A stretch of 64,000 nucleotides of DNA, taken from positions 96,114-160,113 of the forward strand of contig JAHBVJ010000020.1 in NCBI GenBank assembly GCA_019637615.1. The letters run 5' to 3'. Below are positions 7,793-17,143 of this stretch, piece after piece. Position 1 is the first letter of the stretch. The number at the start of each line of letters is the position of its first letter. Source of the stretch: Anaerolineae bacterium (GTDB taxonomy: Bacteria > Chloroflexota > Anaerolineae > Aggregatilineales > UBA2796). The notes beneath the pieces are model-generated. The model saw nothing but the letters and a program-made list of their open reading frames with translations, ran no database searches and had not been told where the DNA came from. The position numbers and the translations under genes were made by a program.

Positions 7793-8464
7793 ATGTTCAA
7801 TGTTGCGATTATCGCTGTAATGATCTGCGGTCTGCTGCTGGGGCGCTTGATTTTGCGCGCCTCGGACGCGCTGCCCGTCATGGTGGGCTATTCGCTAGAG
7901 CGGCGCAGTATGGCGACGGATCGCCTCTTTGAACGCTATGCCCGGTATATCGAGCTAGGCGTGCAGGTTGGCTGTGCGCTGGTCGCGGGGCTGCTGTGGT
8001 GGACGCTCGGAGCCGGCCTCACCTTTGGCATCGTGAGTGTGGTATTTTGTCTGCTGCTCCTGATCACCCTGATCGACCTGAAATATCGGCTCGTGCTCAA
8101 CTTGGTGGTCTATCCGGCGCTGGTCGGCGCGCTCGTGCTGCACCTCGGCTTGGGGCAACCCATTTTGCCATTCGCGCTCGGCGGCTTCTTCGCCTTCGGG
8201 ATTTTTTATCTCGTCGCGCGGATCAAGCCCGGTACGCTCGGCGGTGGCGATGTCAAACTCGCGGCGCTGCTCGGCGTGACCTTCGGCTTCCCGAATGTGC
8301 TCGGCGCGCTCTTGGTCGGTGGTGGCCTTGCCGCTGTCGTCGCGATCACGCTGCTCGTCCAGCGCAAAAACAGCCTGACACTGCCTTACGCTCCTTTCCT
8401 GTGCGTTGGCGCGTTGGTGGCGCTGCTGCTCAACTGGCTGCCGATGCTGGCGGGAAGAGGCTGA
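7793..8464 (+). CDS. Type IV prepilin/prearchaellin peptidase (A24 family)
   Basis: The 223-residue polytopic protein has the two catalytic aspartates of the A24 aspartyl proteases: Asp95 in LIDLKYRLVLN and Asp153 in the GxGD motif GGGDVKLAALLG. It should cleave class III signal peptides of archaellin and the stator pseudopilins at the membrane. The N-terminal segment (about residues 20-50, LPV-GYSLERRSM) looks like a shrunken remnant of the bacterial PilD methylase region, with no zinc-binding cysteines. Archaeal FlaK/PibD also lack methylase activity. Either a degenerate bacterial PilD or a PibD-like enzyme is possible. The start is ATG with GGAGT upstream. Confidence 0.85.
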   Translation: MFNVAIIAVMICGLLLGRLILRASDALPVMVGYSLERRSMATDRLFERYARYIELGVQVGCALVAGLLWWTLGAGLTFGIVSVVFCLLLLITLIDLKYRLVLNLVVYPALVGALVLHLGLGQPILPFALGGFFAFGIFYLVARIKPGTLGGGDVKLAALLGVTFGFPNVLGALLVGGGLAAVVAITLLVQRKNSLTLPYAPFLCVGALVALLLNWLPMLAGRG

Positions 8465-8467
8465 ACC

Positions 8468-9244
8468 ATGCCAGAACCAATTGAAGCGCTGGAAGAAGAT
8501 GTTGAAAGCGAACCCAAGCCAGCCGCGCTACCGTTCCGCGTCCGCACCATCTTCCTGTGGCTGCTCATCATCGGGTTAGGATTGCTGATGATCCCGCTGA
8601 GTCTGGTTGGCAGCACCATCACGCAGGTCAGCCCGCCGCTGGAAACCGAGTTAAGTGATCTCGTGGTTACGCTGACCAGCGTGGTTCCCAAATCCGCTGA
8701 TCAACAGGACGCGCAAGCCACATTGTTCGCCATCCAAGATCAGATCACGGCGCTCGATGCGCTGCGTCCGACGCTGATCGCCAGCCATCGTGATTGGCCC
8801 GCGCTGATGTCGGTAATCGCCAATTATGACCTCACGCAGATGAAGGTCACGGCGTTGCGCGAACAAAATGGGCAGGTTATCCTCAGCGGGGAAGCCAACA
8901 ACGAAGCCATCGTCATGAATTATGCGCAGCATCTACGCGATGCTGGTTTATTCGAGAATGTGTCCGTGCAGAGCATCGCCCTCCGCACGCTGGATACGCC
9001 CACGCCGACCGCGACAACAGTCGTCGTGACCGAAGTGCCAATTGCGACCAATACGCTGCTGCCCAATGTAACACCGCTCGGCACGTCGGAATTGAATGCC
9101 ATTTTGAAACCATCTGCTACGTCGGGGACAGCCAAGCCAAGCCCGACACAGATCAACATTACCGATGAACCGCGTACAACGCTGGCTGTCTTCTCTATCG
9201 CGGTTGAAGTGAGATTGTCTACCTATGGTCGCGTCGCCAACTGA
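8468..9244 (+). CDS. PilN-like membrane protein
   Basis: The 258-residue protein has a short acidic cytosolic N-terminus, one membrane helix (about 28-50), a helical segment and then a ferredoxin-like block (about 115-175). The latter includes the PilN-type pattern VILSGEANNEAIVMNYAQ followed by L-ENVSV. The tail is Thr/Pro-rich. PilN and PilO form the inner-membrane alignment complex of bacterial type IV pili and type II secretion systems and have no counterpart in archaeal archaella. The gene begins three bases after the peptidase gene and overlaps the PilO-like gene by 20 bases, so all three are probably co-translated. Confidence 0.6.
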   Translation: MPEPIEALEEDVESEPKPAALPFRVRTIFLWLLIIGLGLLMIPLSLVGSTITQVSPPLETELSDLVVTLTSVVPKSADQQDAQATLFAIQDQITALDALRPTLIASHRDWPALMSVIANYDLTQMKVTALREQNGQVILSGEANNEAIVMNYAQHLRDAGLFENVSVQSIALRTLDTPTPTATTVVVTEVPIATNTLLPNVTPLGTSELNAILKPSATSGTAKPSPTQINITDEPRTTLAVFSIAVEVRLSTYGRVAN

Positions 9245-10745
9245 CCTCCGCAAACGCCTGATGGCGTTGCTGCCGATCTTATTGTTGATGTTGATCATCG
9301 GCGGCAATCTGATGGTGGTTGCTAAAACCATCCTCCCCGCGTGGAAAGATTACGACGCGCTGCAAAACGAAGTGTCGATGGCGAGAACCGCCGTAGAGGA
9401 CAAACTCTCGTCGCAAGATGGGCAGGAAGAACTCGATATTACGCGGCTGCGCGTGGACAACATGGCAACGCAAATGTACGACTCCGCCGCGCTGCTCTTG
9501 ACCAAACAACAGCTAGATACCGTCCTCAGCCATATCTACGATTACGCCAACAAAAACAATGTCGCGATTGCTGACCTGCAACTGCAAGGCGATCCCGCTC
9601 TCATCGCTGCCAATGCAGGGAGCGCCAACCTCAGTACCTCGACCGCCTTTGAAACGCGGGTATTCAAATTGCAGGTGACGGGGCCAATGCGTCAGTTGAT
9701 GAGCTTTGTGGTGGACGCGCGCGAACTTTCCGCCCTCGGCGTGGTGATCAGCGATTTCAGCATCAGTCCTGACGACAGCAGCTCGATTGCTGTCCAGCCG
9801 CTGACGTTAGCAATGACGCTTACTATGTATAGTTCGCCTCATGCCTCTGGCAACGCGCTCACCAATCTGCCGGAACCGGGGCAACCTGTACTTGTCCTCC
9901 CGACTGCCACCCTGACGCCCATTGCTACCAACACGCCCGATCCTAGTGTGACGCCGACGATCACCCCGACACCCTTACCACCGACGATGACGCCAAGCAT
10001 GACGCCGACTTTTACGGCGACGGCGACGATCACGCCGACACCAACCAGCATGGTGACGGCGACAGAGCCAGTCCCCACAGCGACCCCGACGCTGCTCGGT
10101 CAGTGCTCACCCGTCGGCGGCGACATCATGGCGACCCTGATTTTCTCCAAGGTGCAAAAAGCGACCGGATTCTGCAACATCCAAGTGTGGCCGTTTGATC
10201 TCGATCAGGCGTACGATTTCGTGTTGGACATTGTGCGGCGGAGCGGTGACGCACACTATCGCATGGAACTGCGCGACAGCGAGAACAAGCTGATCTCAGC
10301 CACCGAGAGCAGCGCGGATGGGCGCGGCATTCTGGTCGCGCATACCGACAGCGGTCATTTCAACCTGAATATCATCCCGATTTCCTCCACGGGGCCGTGG
10401 GAATACAACGTCGCCATCTGGCAGGGGATGCCCGTCATCTCCCTCGCGTGGCGGCAGAGCAGTTTCAGCAGCCACACCAGCGTCGAGGGTCAGCAGAACG
10501 TCACGGCATGGCGCTATACGGTCAATAACGCCGTAGAAACCTATCAGGTCGATGTCAAGCGCACCGATGGCAATCTGGAATACAATCTTGTCGTGCTGGA
10601 CGCCGACCGCAAGACCATCGCCTCTGCCCGCAGCATCGATGGCGCGGTCTCGATCACCATCACCTCGAAACGCGGCGTCTACTACACCGTCCTAACCGCC
10701 GTCGAAGGCACCAGCGGATCGTACAGCATCGGTCTGCTCCAATAA
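9225..10745 (+). CDS. PilO-like protein with C-terminal beta-rich domain
   Basis: The first 210 residues of this 506-residue protein match PilO layout: a membrane helix (about 12-33), a coiled coil, LDTVLSHIYDYANKNNV, then a ferredoxin-like block with RVFKLQVTGPMRQLMSFVVDARE and ISDFSISPD. A Thr/Pro repeat linker (about 225-285) follows. The C-terminal 215 residues form a beta-rich region with two pre-peptidase-like segments (PFDLDQAYDFVLDIVR and an AWRYTVNNAVETYQVDV segment), as found in secreted proteins. The bulk is extracytoplasmic. I infer a scaffold around the filament base, fused to a surface domain. The gene ends the tight cluster that begins at arlG. Confidence 0.6.
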   Translation: MVASPTDLRKRLMALLPILLLMLIIGGNLMVVAKTILPAWKDYDALQNEVSMARTAVEDKLSSQDGQEELDITRLRVDNMATQMYDSAALLLTKQQLDTVLSHIYDYANKNNVAIADLQLQGDPALIAANAGSANLSTSTAFETRVFKLQVTGPMRQLMSFVVDARELSALGVVISDFSISPDDSSSIAVQPLTLAMTLTMYSSPHASGNALTNLPEPGQPVLVLPTATLTPIATNTPDPSVTPTITPTPLPPTMTPSMTPTFTATATITPTPTSMVTATEPVPTATPTLLGQCSPVGGDIMATLIFSKVQKATGFCNIQVWPFDLDQAYDFVLDIVRRSGDAHYRMELRDSENKLISATESSADGRGILVAHTDSGHFNLNIIPISSTGPWEYNVAIWQGMPVISLAWRQSSFSSHTSVEGQQNVTAWRYTVNNAVETYQVDVKRTDGNLEYNLVVLDADRKTIASARSIDGAVSITITSKRGVYYTVLTAVEGTSGSYSIGLLQ

Positions 10746-10764
10746 CTCGAATTTTCTCGCGACG

Positions 10765-10802
10765 GTCGGCGTCAACTCGACGTTTGACCGTTGACAGCCG
10801 AC
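10765..10802 (+). terminator. Hairpin after the archaellum gene block
   Basis: GTCGGC-TCAAC (10765-10775) pairs with GTTGA-GCCGAC (10790-10802), 20 bases after the stop of the PilO-like gene. It has bulges and no T-run. It could close the archaellum operon. Confidence 0.4.
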
Positions 10803-10890
10803 TCCCTTAACCGTCGCATTGCGTGGATGACGAGTTTTCAGTATAGTTGCCCCTCGATAGATGTAACACGGATAGACGGAGTAACGTTGG

Positions 10891-12990
10891 ATGCTGGTGC
10901 GGGCAATTCGGCTAACGGATAAGTTCGGGAATGCACTGCTGCGGATCGCGATCTGGCTCGGTGAGGTGCTGCTGCTTCAGTTGTATCGACTGCGCACCGC
11001 GTTTGCCGATCTGCTGGGGCTGGTGTGGTTCGCAGGGACGCAGCTCCGCGCCGGACGGATCGCACTGGAAACCAACCTCGAACGCCGCCGCCAGATCATG
11101 GCGCGCCGCGTCGCCGAAGTTGCCACGCGCACGGTTGTCCGCGAAGACCCGCTCAAGACGCAAAACCGCGCCCTCAGCATCTTCACGATGGTGTTGATGC
11201 TGACATTGATCGGCCTGATCGTGTGGTTTACCAGCAACGCGCCACGGCAGGAAAACACCCCTAAAGGTGGCGTGCCAATAGTGCTGGCGACCACGCCCGC
11301 GCCCACCCTCACGCCGACTATCAACCCGACGGCGACGCTCTCGACGCAAGCCTATCTAGCTGGCAGCGTGGTCTATTCGCAGCGCGAAAACGGGCAAGAT
11401 CAACTGTGGGCATTCACGATTGGCAAGGGTGCGCCCGTCCGCTTGACCAACGTGGGAGATAACCGCAACCCCGTTTGGAGTCCCGATAGCACCAAGATCG
11501 CCTTCCAGAGTAACCGTGACGGCAACTGGGAACTCTACGTGCTCGACCTCACCACCGGACAGAGCCGCCGCCTGACGACCTCGCTGTTTTACAAGGGCGC
11601 GCCGACATGGAGTCCTGATGGCAAGTTCCTTGCCTACGAATCTTACGAGGGCGACAACCTCAACATCTGGATCGCGCCTACTGACGGCTCTTCGCAACCG
11701 CAGCAGTTAACCTTCAACCCCGCGCCGGATTTTTCGCCCGCGTGGTTCCCGGCGGGCTTGGGGCGCAAGATTGCCTACGTGAGCTTGCGCGACGGCAATG
11801 ACGAGATTTACGTGATCGACTTGAACAGCGCCTCGGAAGTCGGTGCGCAGCGCGTCACCAACACGCCGACCATCGATGAGGATCATCCGGTGTGGAGTCC
11901 TGATGGCACGATGATCGCCTACAGCGGGCGTGTGGCGGGGCAGGATAATGTCTTCGTCAAAGTCGTAGATGATGTGAACGCTGAACCACGCCTGATCGGG
12001 CGCGGCATTGAGCCAACGTGGTCGCCGGACAGCAGCACGGTGATCTTTGTGCAATATGTGCCAGATGTCGGCGTGCCGCTGCTGGTCAGCGTGCCCGTGC
12101 GCAATACCGGAATCGCCGCCATCGCTGCCAACCCGACAGGCAAAACCCACCATCCAAGCTGGACACGGCAAGAATTGCCGCCCGCGCTCATCGCCAGCGG
12201 AGGACTCGCTGCGCCACAAACACCGCCGTTGTGTGTGGACACTTCTGATCCTGCGCAACCGGAACCGCCGATCTATTCGCTACGGCAGATTAGCGGTGTA
12301 GTCATCCCCAATGGAGCCACCCTCCTGTCTGACCGCGTCGATGAGTCATTCAATTCGCTGCGCCAGCTCGTCCAGCAGCGCACTGGCTACGACTTCCTCG
12401 GTCAGCTTTCTGACATGTACTGGGATCCCAGCCGCATCCCCGAACCCGGGCAAAGCCGCAACAACTGGCAATATACGGGGCGCGCCTTCTCGTTCGACCG
12501 CAACTTGATTTATAACGTGCCCTCGCCCATCGAGATCATGCGCGAGGATTTGGACACAGGCACCTATTGGCGCATCTACATCCGCGTCGCGCCGAACGCG
12601 CAACAGGGGCAGCTTGGCGAACCACTCAAGCAGCGTCCGTGGGACTTCACCGCCCGTTCTTCCGGCGACGCGGAAGCCTTCGAGCAAGGCGGTCTGCTCA
12701 AGCCTGCCGTGCCCTCCGGCTATTACGTCGATTTCACCGATCTGGCGGATGACTGCGGATGGGAGCGTGTGCCCTCAGAAAAACAGTGGCGTTCCAACTT
12801 CTCCAGCTTGCTGTACTGGCAGTTCGAGAAGCGCGACGGGTTGACGTGGGAACAAGCCATGCTAGAGGTCATGAGTCGGGCAGATTTCCAAGCCTTCTTG
12901 AACGGCCCTACGCCCGTCCCGACGCGCCGTGAGCAAGCCACCAACACACCGCTGCCACGCCGTTCCGCGACGCCTGTACCGCCAGCTTAA
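10891..12990 (+). CDS. Membrane-anchored PD40/TolB-like beta-propeller protein
   Basis: The 699-residue protein has a positively charged N-terminal region, a membrane helix at about 105-125 (SIFTMVLMLTLIGLIVWF), a Thr/Pro linker, and a propeller at about 145-430. The propeller is built from TolB/PD40 repeats of the form NPVWSPDSTKIAFQSNRDGNWELYV, at least five of which are visible (WSPDS, WSPDG, WFPAG, WSPDG, WSPDS). A C-terminal region (about 450-670) is not recognised; it contains LVQQRTGYDFLGQLSD. The tail is Thr/Pro-rich. ATG follows GGAGTAACGTTGG. Function is unknown, likely extracytoplasmic ligand or protein binding. It lies 146 bases after the archaellum cluster on the same strand. Confidence 0.75.
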   Translation: MLVRAIRLTDKFGNALLRIAIWLGEVLLLQLYRLRTAFADLLGLVWFAGTQLRAGRIALETNLERRRQIMARRVAEVATRTVVREDPLKTQNRALSIFTMVLMLTLIGLIVWFTSNAPRQENTPKGGVPIVLATTPAPTLTPTINPTATLSTQAYLAGSVVYSQRENGQDQLWAFTIGKGAPVRLTNVGDNRNPVWSPDSTKIAFQSNRDGNWELYVLDLTTGQSRRLTTSLFYKGAPTWSPDGKFLAYESYEGDNLNIWIAPTDGSSQPQQLTFNPAPDFSPAWFPAGLGRKIAYVSLRDGNDEIYVIDLNSASEVGAQRVTNTPTIDEDHPVWSPDGTMIAYSGRVAGQDNVFVKVVDDVNAEPRLIGRGIEPTWSPDSSTVIFVQYVPDVGVPLLVSVPVRNTGIAAIAANPTGKTHHPSWTRQELPPALIASGGLAAPQTPPLCVDTSDPAQPEPPIYSLRQISGVVIPNGATLLSDRVDESFNSLRQLVQQRTGYDFLGQLSDMYWDPSRIPEPGQSRNNWQYTGRAFSFDRNLIYNVPSPIEIMREDLDTGTYWRIYIRVAPNAQQGQLGEPLKQRPWDFTARSSGDAEAFEQGGLLKPAVPSGYYVDFTDLADDCGWERVPSEKQWRSNFSSLLYWQFEKRDGLTWEQAMLEVMSRADFQAFLNGPTPVPTRREQATNTPLPRRSATPVPPA

Positions 12991-13004
12991 GGTACGCTGC
13001 ACGG

Positions 13005-14960
13005 CTAGTTCGAACAGCGCGTCCAACCATACAGACCCGTGTTCATGGGTGAGGTGTTGGTGTCGAGCGGCAAATTGTGCTCGAAGATCGGGTTGCCGTC
13101 CGCGTCACTAACCACCAAGCGGAGCTGCGTTCCATCCAATTTGAGGTAGGCTAGTTTGTCTTGCGCAACAGGCAGCCAAGAAGCCATTTGTTGCGACGAT
13201 GCCCCTAGATAGCGCGACCAACTGCCATCCAGCGCCGCAAGATACAGCCCCGAATCGACCACGATCCCGACGCGATCACCCGTCTGCGCGACGGAAGCCT
13301 GAATGGTGGCGAACGGCGGCAGGTTGGTCAGCAAGGCGCGTTGCTGCCCTGTGCGCAGATCGAGCAGCATGACTGACCACAACTGATCCCCCTCGTAGCG
13401 CCGATAAAACAGATAATTGCGGTTGCGGGTCATGGACAGAAACGTAGGCACATCCGTGACATCATGGGGCTGATCACTGTTTGCGGCTAACCACGCCAGA
13501 TGCTGTACGTCGCCCTTCAGCCAGTCGATCACGATCCACGCCTCGTCGGTGTAGCTGTCGCGCAGGCGGAACGGCACAAAGCCGCCGCGTTGACTGAGCG
13601 CGTCCGCCCCCGTGATCAAGCGCGTTTGCTGGCCTGTTTGTGTATCGAGAATATCCACGTTCAAACTAGCGTCCTGCTGGCGGGTGGTGAGGATCAGATC
13701 GCGGCGGGCATTCGGGCGCTGTTCTGCGGGCGCGGAGGGGGTGGTTCCCCGCCGCCGCAGATCATCGATCTGCATGGCTTCGTTGAAGACTTCCGGTGCC
13801 CATTCCAGCGGAATACGCGTGGCGATGCTGTCCGTTTTGCCCGTCGCCGCCTCGTAAGCACGCAACCGTACCTCGGTCGGGATGCTGTCCGGCACATCCT
13901 CCAGAAAGTACCAGCGATCTCCATTGGCTGACCACAACCCCGCCCGCACCGTATAACCGGAATTCTCACTGATCCATTGCCCCCGCATACCCGTCGGTGC
14001 GTCGGACAGCAGCGTCCCTTCCGCCGTCACGAACTGGTACATTTTCGGGCCGAGACCAGCCGCACTATGCGCCACCGTGCGCCGATAGCCAACAACGGCG
14101 AGATGCGCGCCGGTGGGCGACCAGACCAACGTTTGCGCGTCCATGTTGGCGGCCAGCGTGACAAGATGCTGCGCTCCATCCGTGGCAGCATACAGCAGCA
14201 CTTGCGACGGTGCGTCATCATGCTTAACGAGCAGGCCGAGCAGCGGCGCGACGGGTGACCACACCGCCGCTTCCATCGGCGCGGTGATGGGCAGTTTGAT
14301 TTCACGCAGCGTTTGTGTATCCCAGATGGTGTAGCGCGTATTGCCCGCGTTGGTTTGCGTCACCAGATAGCGGTTATCGGCTGACCATGCGAGGGGCTGC
14401 TCCAGTTTGCCTTTCATGGTGTTGGGATGCAGTGTGCGCGGGTTGCTGCCATCTTCGTTGATCAGCCTGATCGTATCGTTGCCGATGGCATCTTCCCAGA
14501 ACAGGCTGACTTGTGTCCAATCGGGCGACCATAACGGATTGAGCGGTTGTATGTCGGGGCTGCTGACGTAAGTGACCCACTGCGTCGATATGCCCGCCGT
14601 GATGGGGACGATGTCGCGGGTATCGACGCTCCCATTCGCTGCCATTGCGCCGAGGCCAATTTGATATTGCGGAGGCAGCAAGGCGGCATGTTCGGCTTGC
14701 GTATACGGCTGAAGCCGACTCAACATGCGGACGCGCGGCGTGGTGCTGACCGTCGTCCACATGAATTCGTGCCGCATCAGCGCCATGAAGCCAGTGCCGC
14801 CATCGACCATGTACATTTGAAGCGGCGAACCCATTTGTGGAAAGGTCGCCAAGTACAAACAGGCAAATTCATCTGTTGACGGGTGTGGCAAGACGAAGGC
14901 CGCCATCAGCAGACTGATGATTGTGACACTTAGCCCTGCCATCCGGATTATCCACCGCAT
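13005..14960 (-). CDS. Secreted TolB-like propeller protein (paralogue 1)
   Basis: The 651-residue protein has an N-terminal signal or anchor helix (MRWIIRMAGLSVTIISLLMA) and then repeated propeller blades marked by LWSPDWTQVSLFW, LAWSADNRYLVTQT, AVWSPVAPLLGLL and LVWSPTGAHLAVVGY. A second propeller-like half follows from about residue 420. It ends in YGWTRCSN. It is paralogous to the next gene upstream on the same strand, which ends LYRWTNCSE, and the two are 24 bases apart. No catalytic motif is visible. Likely a periplasmic or surface binding protein of unknown ligand. It converges on the propeller gene ending at 12990. Confidence 0.75.
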   Translation of the reverse strand: MRWIIRMAGLSVTIISLLMAAFVLPHPSTDEFACLYLATFPQMGSPLQMYMVDGGTGFMALMRHEFMWTTVSTTPRVRMLSRLQPYTQAEHAALLPPQYQIGLGAMAANGSVDTRDIVPITAGISTQWVTYVSSPDIQPLNPLWSPDWTQVSLFWEDAIGNDTIRLINEDGSNPRTLHPNTMKGKLEQPLAWSADNRYLVTQTNAGNTRYTIWDTQTLREIKLPITAPMEAAVWSPVAPLLGLLVKHDDAPSQVLLYAATDGAQHLVTLAANMDAQTLVWSPTGAHLAVVGYRRTVAHSAAGLGPKMYQFVTAEGTLLSDAPTGMRGQWISENSGYTVRAGLWSANGDRWYFLEDVPDSIPTEVRLRAYEAATGKTDSIATRIPLEWAPEVFNEAMQIDDLRRRGTTPSAPAEQRPNARRDLILTTRQQDASLNVDILDTQTGQQTRLITGADALSQRGGFVPFRLRDSYTDEAWIVIDWLKGDVQHLAWLAANSDQPHDVTDVPTFLSMTRNRNYLFYRRYEGDQLWSVMLLDLRTGQQRALLTNLPPFATIQASVAQTGDRVGIVVDSGLYLAALDGSWSRYLGASSQQMASWLPVAQDKLAYLKLDGTQLRLVVSDADGNPIFEHNLPLDTNTSPMNTGLYGWTRCSN

Positions 14961-14984
14961 CCCTGCCCCTCACCCCTATCGCGT

Positions 14985-17015
14985 TTATTCCGAACAGTTC
15001 GTCCAGCGGTACAAGTATAATCCTTGAAACTGCTGTGTGAGCCTGATACTGGTGGTCAGCTCGCGGACTTGTTCGCCGTCGCGGTTGACGATGACGATCT
15101 TGAAGCGCCCGTTATCGAGATGCATGTAGGCTAACTGGCTGCCATCCGGTGACCATACCGGATCGGAAAGAATTTGCGTGGCTAACAACTTGCTAAACGA
15201 GCCATCAAGCGCGCTCAGGTACAGATCAGATGGGCCAGTTAACACGTTGGTCACCGCAAAGGCAGCGCGATCCGTGTCCTCGCCAACGAGTGTGTTGAAG
15301 CGGTCGGCAAACGTCAGCGCTTTCAGCAAAACGATCTGCTTGCCGGAGTCGAGGTCGATCTTGCCGATGCTGGACTGGTTATCGCGCTTCAAGCGGAACA
15401 ACAGCGTCGGCTGCTGGAACGCCCCACCACTGGAAAGCTCGAACAGATCAGCGTTAATGGGCAGTTCATGATAGTTGGAGCCGTCCACGGCTGACCAGAC
15501 GTAGCTAGTTTGGCTGCCGCGCTTGACTATCGCGTTAAAAAATAACAATGGAGACGAATTCGGTCTATAGATGGCGAACCGGAGTCCGGAAGTCTCGGTG
15601 ATGATCTCCCCGTTCGGTGTGGTCAACCGATCCACACGCGTCAGGACGCGAGTCCGCTTGAGCGTTTCCGTGTCCATCAGATCGACGTTGAAGCGACCAT
15701 CATCCGCGACTGTGACCAAGATGAGATCACGGCGCGAGGCTGGCGGTGGCGAACCGAATTGTTCCTCGTATCGGGGAATGTCATTGAATACTTCTGCCCA
15801 CCACGCTGGCGATAGCTGATCTTCGAGCAGCGTGACTGCCGCCGAATCGCCCGCGACGCTGACCAGACTGAGCACCGTGCTAGATCGGATCATGGCGGTG
15901 CCACTTTCGGTCAGATACAGCCACTTTTTCCCGTCAATCGACCAGATGCCGAGCCGTGTGATGTTGGTATCGTTGACTTGCGATTGGTAGAGGCCCTGTA
16001 AAACGTCCGTTTTCAGAGTACCATCGGCGGAAAACAGCACGTAGCCACGGTAATCACGCTGGCTAACCTGCCCATTGCTGTTGAAGATGTAGGTGCCGAT
16101 CAGCGCGCCGAGTTCACCCGTCGGTGACCAAACAATTTCCTGCACGTAGAATTGCGGTGGCAGATCGACTAGGCGCGTGGTGCCGTCAGCAGGCGTGTAC
16201 AGCACCAATTGCAGCGGCGTAACCAATGGCGCTTGCTTGGAGAGCGTCCCCGTCGCGGAACGGATGGCGGCGATCTGGGCGTGCGTGGGCGACCATGCGG
16301 CGGTCTGCCAGTTCACGAGGCCATCAGAGAGCAGTTCGGCGGGCAGCGAGACAGATTTCAACGTCTGCACATTGAGCACGGCGTATGGCTTGAAGCGCTC
16401 GGCACGTTGGGTACGCATCAGGATGTAGCGCCCATCGGCTGACCACGCGAGAGGGTCATTCAGGCCAACAGACGGATCAAGCGGGATGATGCGGCGATTG
16501 CTCCCATCTTCGTTGACCAAAGTGAGAAAAGGGTGTTGCTCCGAATCCATCCAGCGGAATGCGATTTGACCGGGCGTGACGATCAGATCATTTGCGATGA
16601 TCTGATAGAGCATCGCGGCGGAATATCGCGTTGTTGTAAGTGGCAGTACCATGCCTTTTTGCAGCATTGTGTAGGAATAACGGGTGGGCAATCTTGAATC
16701 GGTGCTAATCGTCGCGAGATCATAAGTCATGTATGCTGACGCTAACGCCTTGTTATAGCCTATTTCGCCCTGCCGTGCGATGATGCTGAACCGCTCATTA
16801 CTGTACAAATACTGCCAATCGATGTGCCCGCGATCATCAAGCGACATGCCTGTGTAGGCATCAATCACGCCGAAGATCGGCGCGGGAAGATCGGCGGCAT
16901 AATATTGAAAACATGCCTCCGCGTCACTGACCCTCCCCGCAATGGTGATTCCACCGAGCGTGAGATGAAAGAATAGCAGTGTTATCCCGGTCAGCAGCAG
17001 TAATCGGCGCATCAT
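14985..17015 (-). CDS. Secreted TolB-like propeller protein (paralogue 2)
   Basis: The 676-residue protein has an N-terminal hydrophobic segment (about 5-25) and TolB/PD40-type blades with LAWSADGRYILMRT, AAWSPTHAQIAAI, IVWSPTGELGALIG and PVWSPDGSQLAYMH. The order of motifs matches the downstream paralogue, indicating tandem duplication. Two adjacent ATG codons (17015 and 17012) follow GAGGAGGG; the second has the better spacing. Function is not known. The gene is divergent from the O-antigen-ligase-like gene at 17144. Confidence 0.75.
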   Translation of the reverse strand: MMRRLLLLTGITLLFFHLTLGGITIAGRVSDAEACFQYYAADLPAPIFGVIDAYTGMSLDDRGHIDWQYLYSNERFSIIARQGEIGYNKALASAYMTYDLATISTDSRLPTRYSYTMLQKGMVLPLTTTRYSAAMLYQIIANDLIVTPGQIAFRWMDSEQHPFLTLVNEDGSNRRIIPLDPSVGLNDPLAWSADGRYILMRTQRAERFKPYAVLNVQTLKSVSLPAELLSDGLVNWQTAAWSPTHAQIAAIRSATGTLSKQAPLVTPLQLVLYTPADGTTRLVDLPPQFYVQEIVWSPTGELGALIGTYIFNSNGQVSQRDYRGYVLFSADGTLKTDVLQGLYQSQVNDTNITRLGIWSIDGKKWLYLTESGTAMIRSSTVLSLVSVAGDSAAVTLLEDQLSPAWWAEVFNDIPRYEEQFGSPPPASRRDLILVTVADDGRFNVDLMDTETLKRTRVLTRVDRLTTPNGEIITETSGLRFAIYRPNSSPLLFFNAIVKRGSQTSYVWSAVDGSNYHELPINADLFELSSGGAFQQPTLLFRLKRDNQSSIGKIDLDSGKQIVLLKALTFADRFNTLVGEDTDRAAFAVTNVLTGPSDLYLSALDGSFSKLLATQILSDPVWSPDGSQLAYMHLDNGRFKIVIVNRDGEQVRELTTSIRLTQQFQGLYLYRWTNCSE

Positions 17016-17143
17016 CCCTCCTCGTCCAATCTGCTCGATCTTACATCATCCGCTGAAATGGGCAGTTCAACGCGGGTGAGAAGTCGCTTAACATGGGCGA
17101 GTGTCGTATGATCGTGGAGTCGATGTTTCCTGCTAGGAGCCGC

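Noticed and set aside
11707..12258. 183-codon minus-strand frame
   Set aside because: Antisense shadow inside the propeller gene with clear PD40 repeats on the plus strand.
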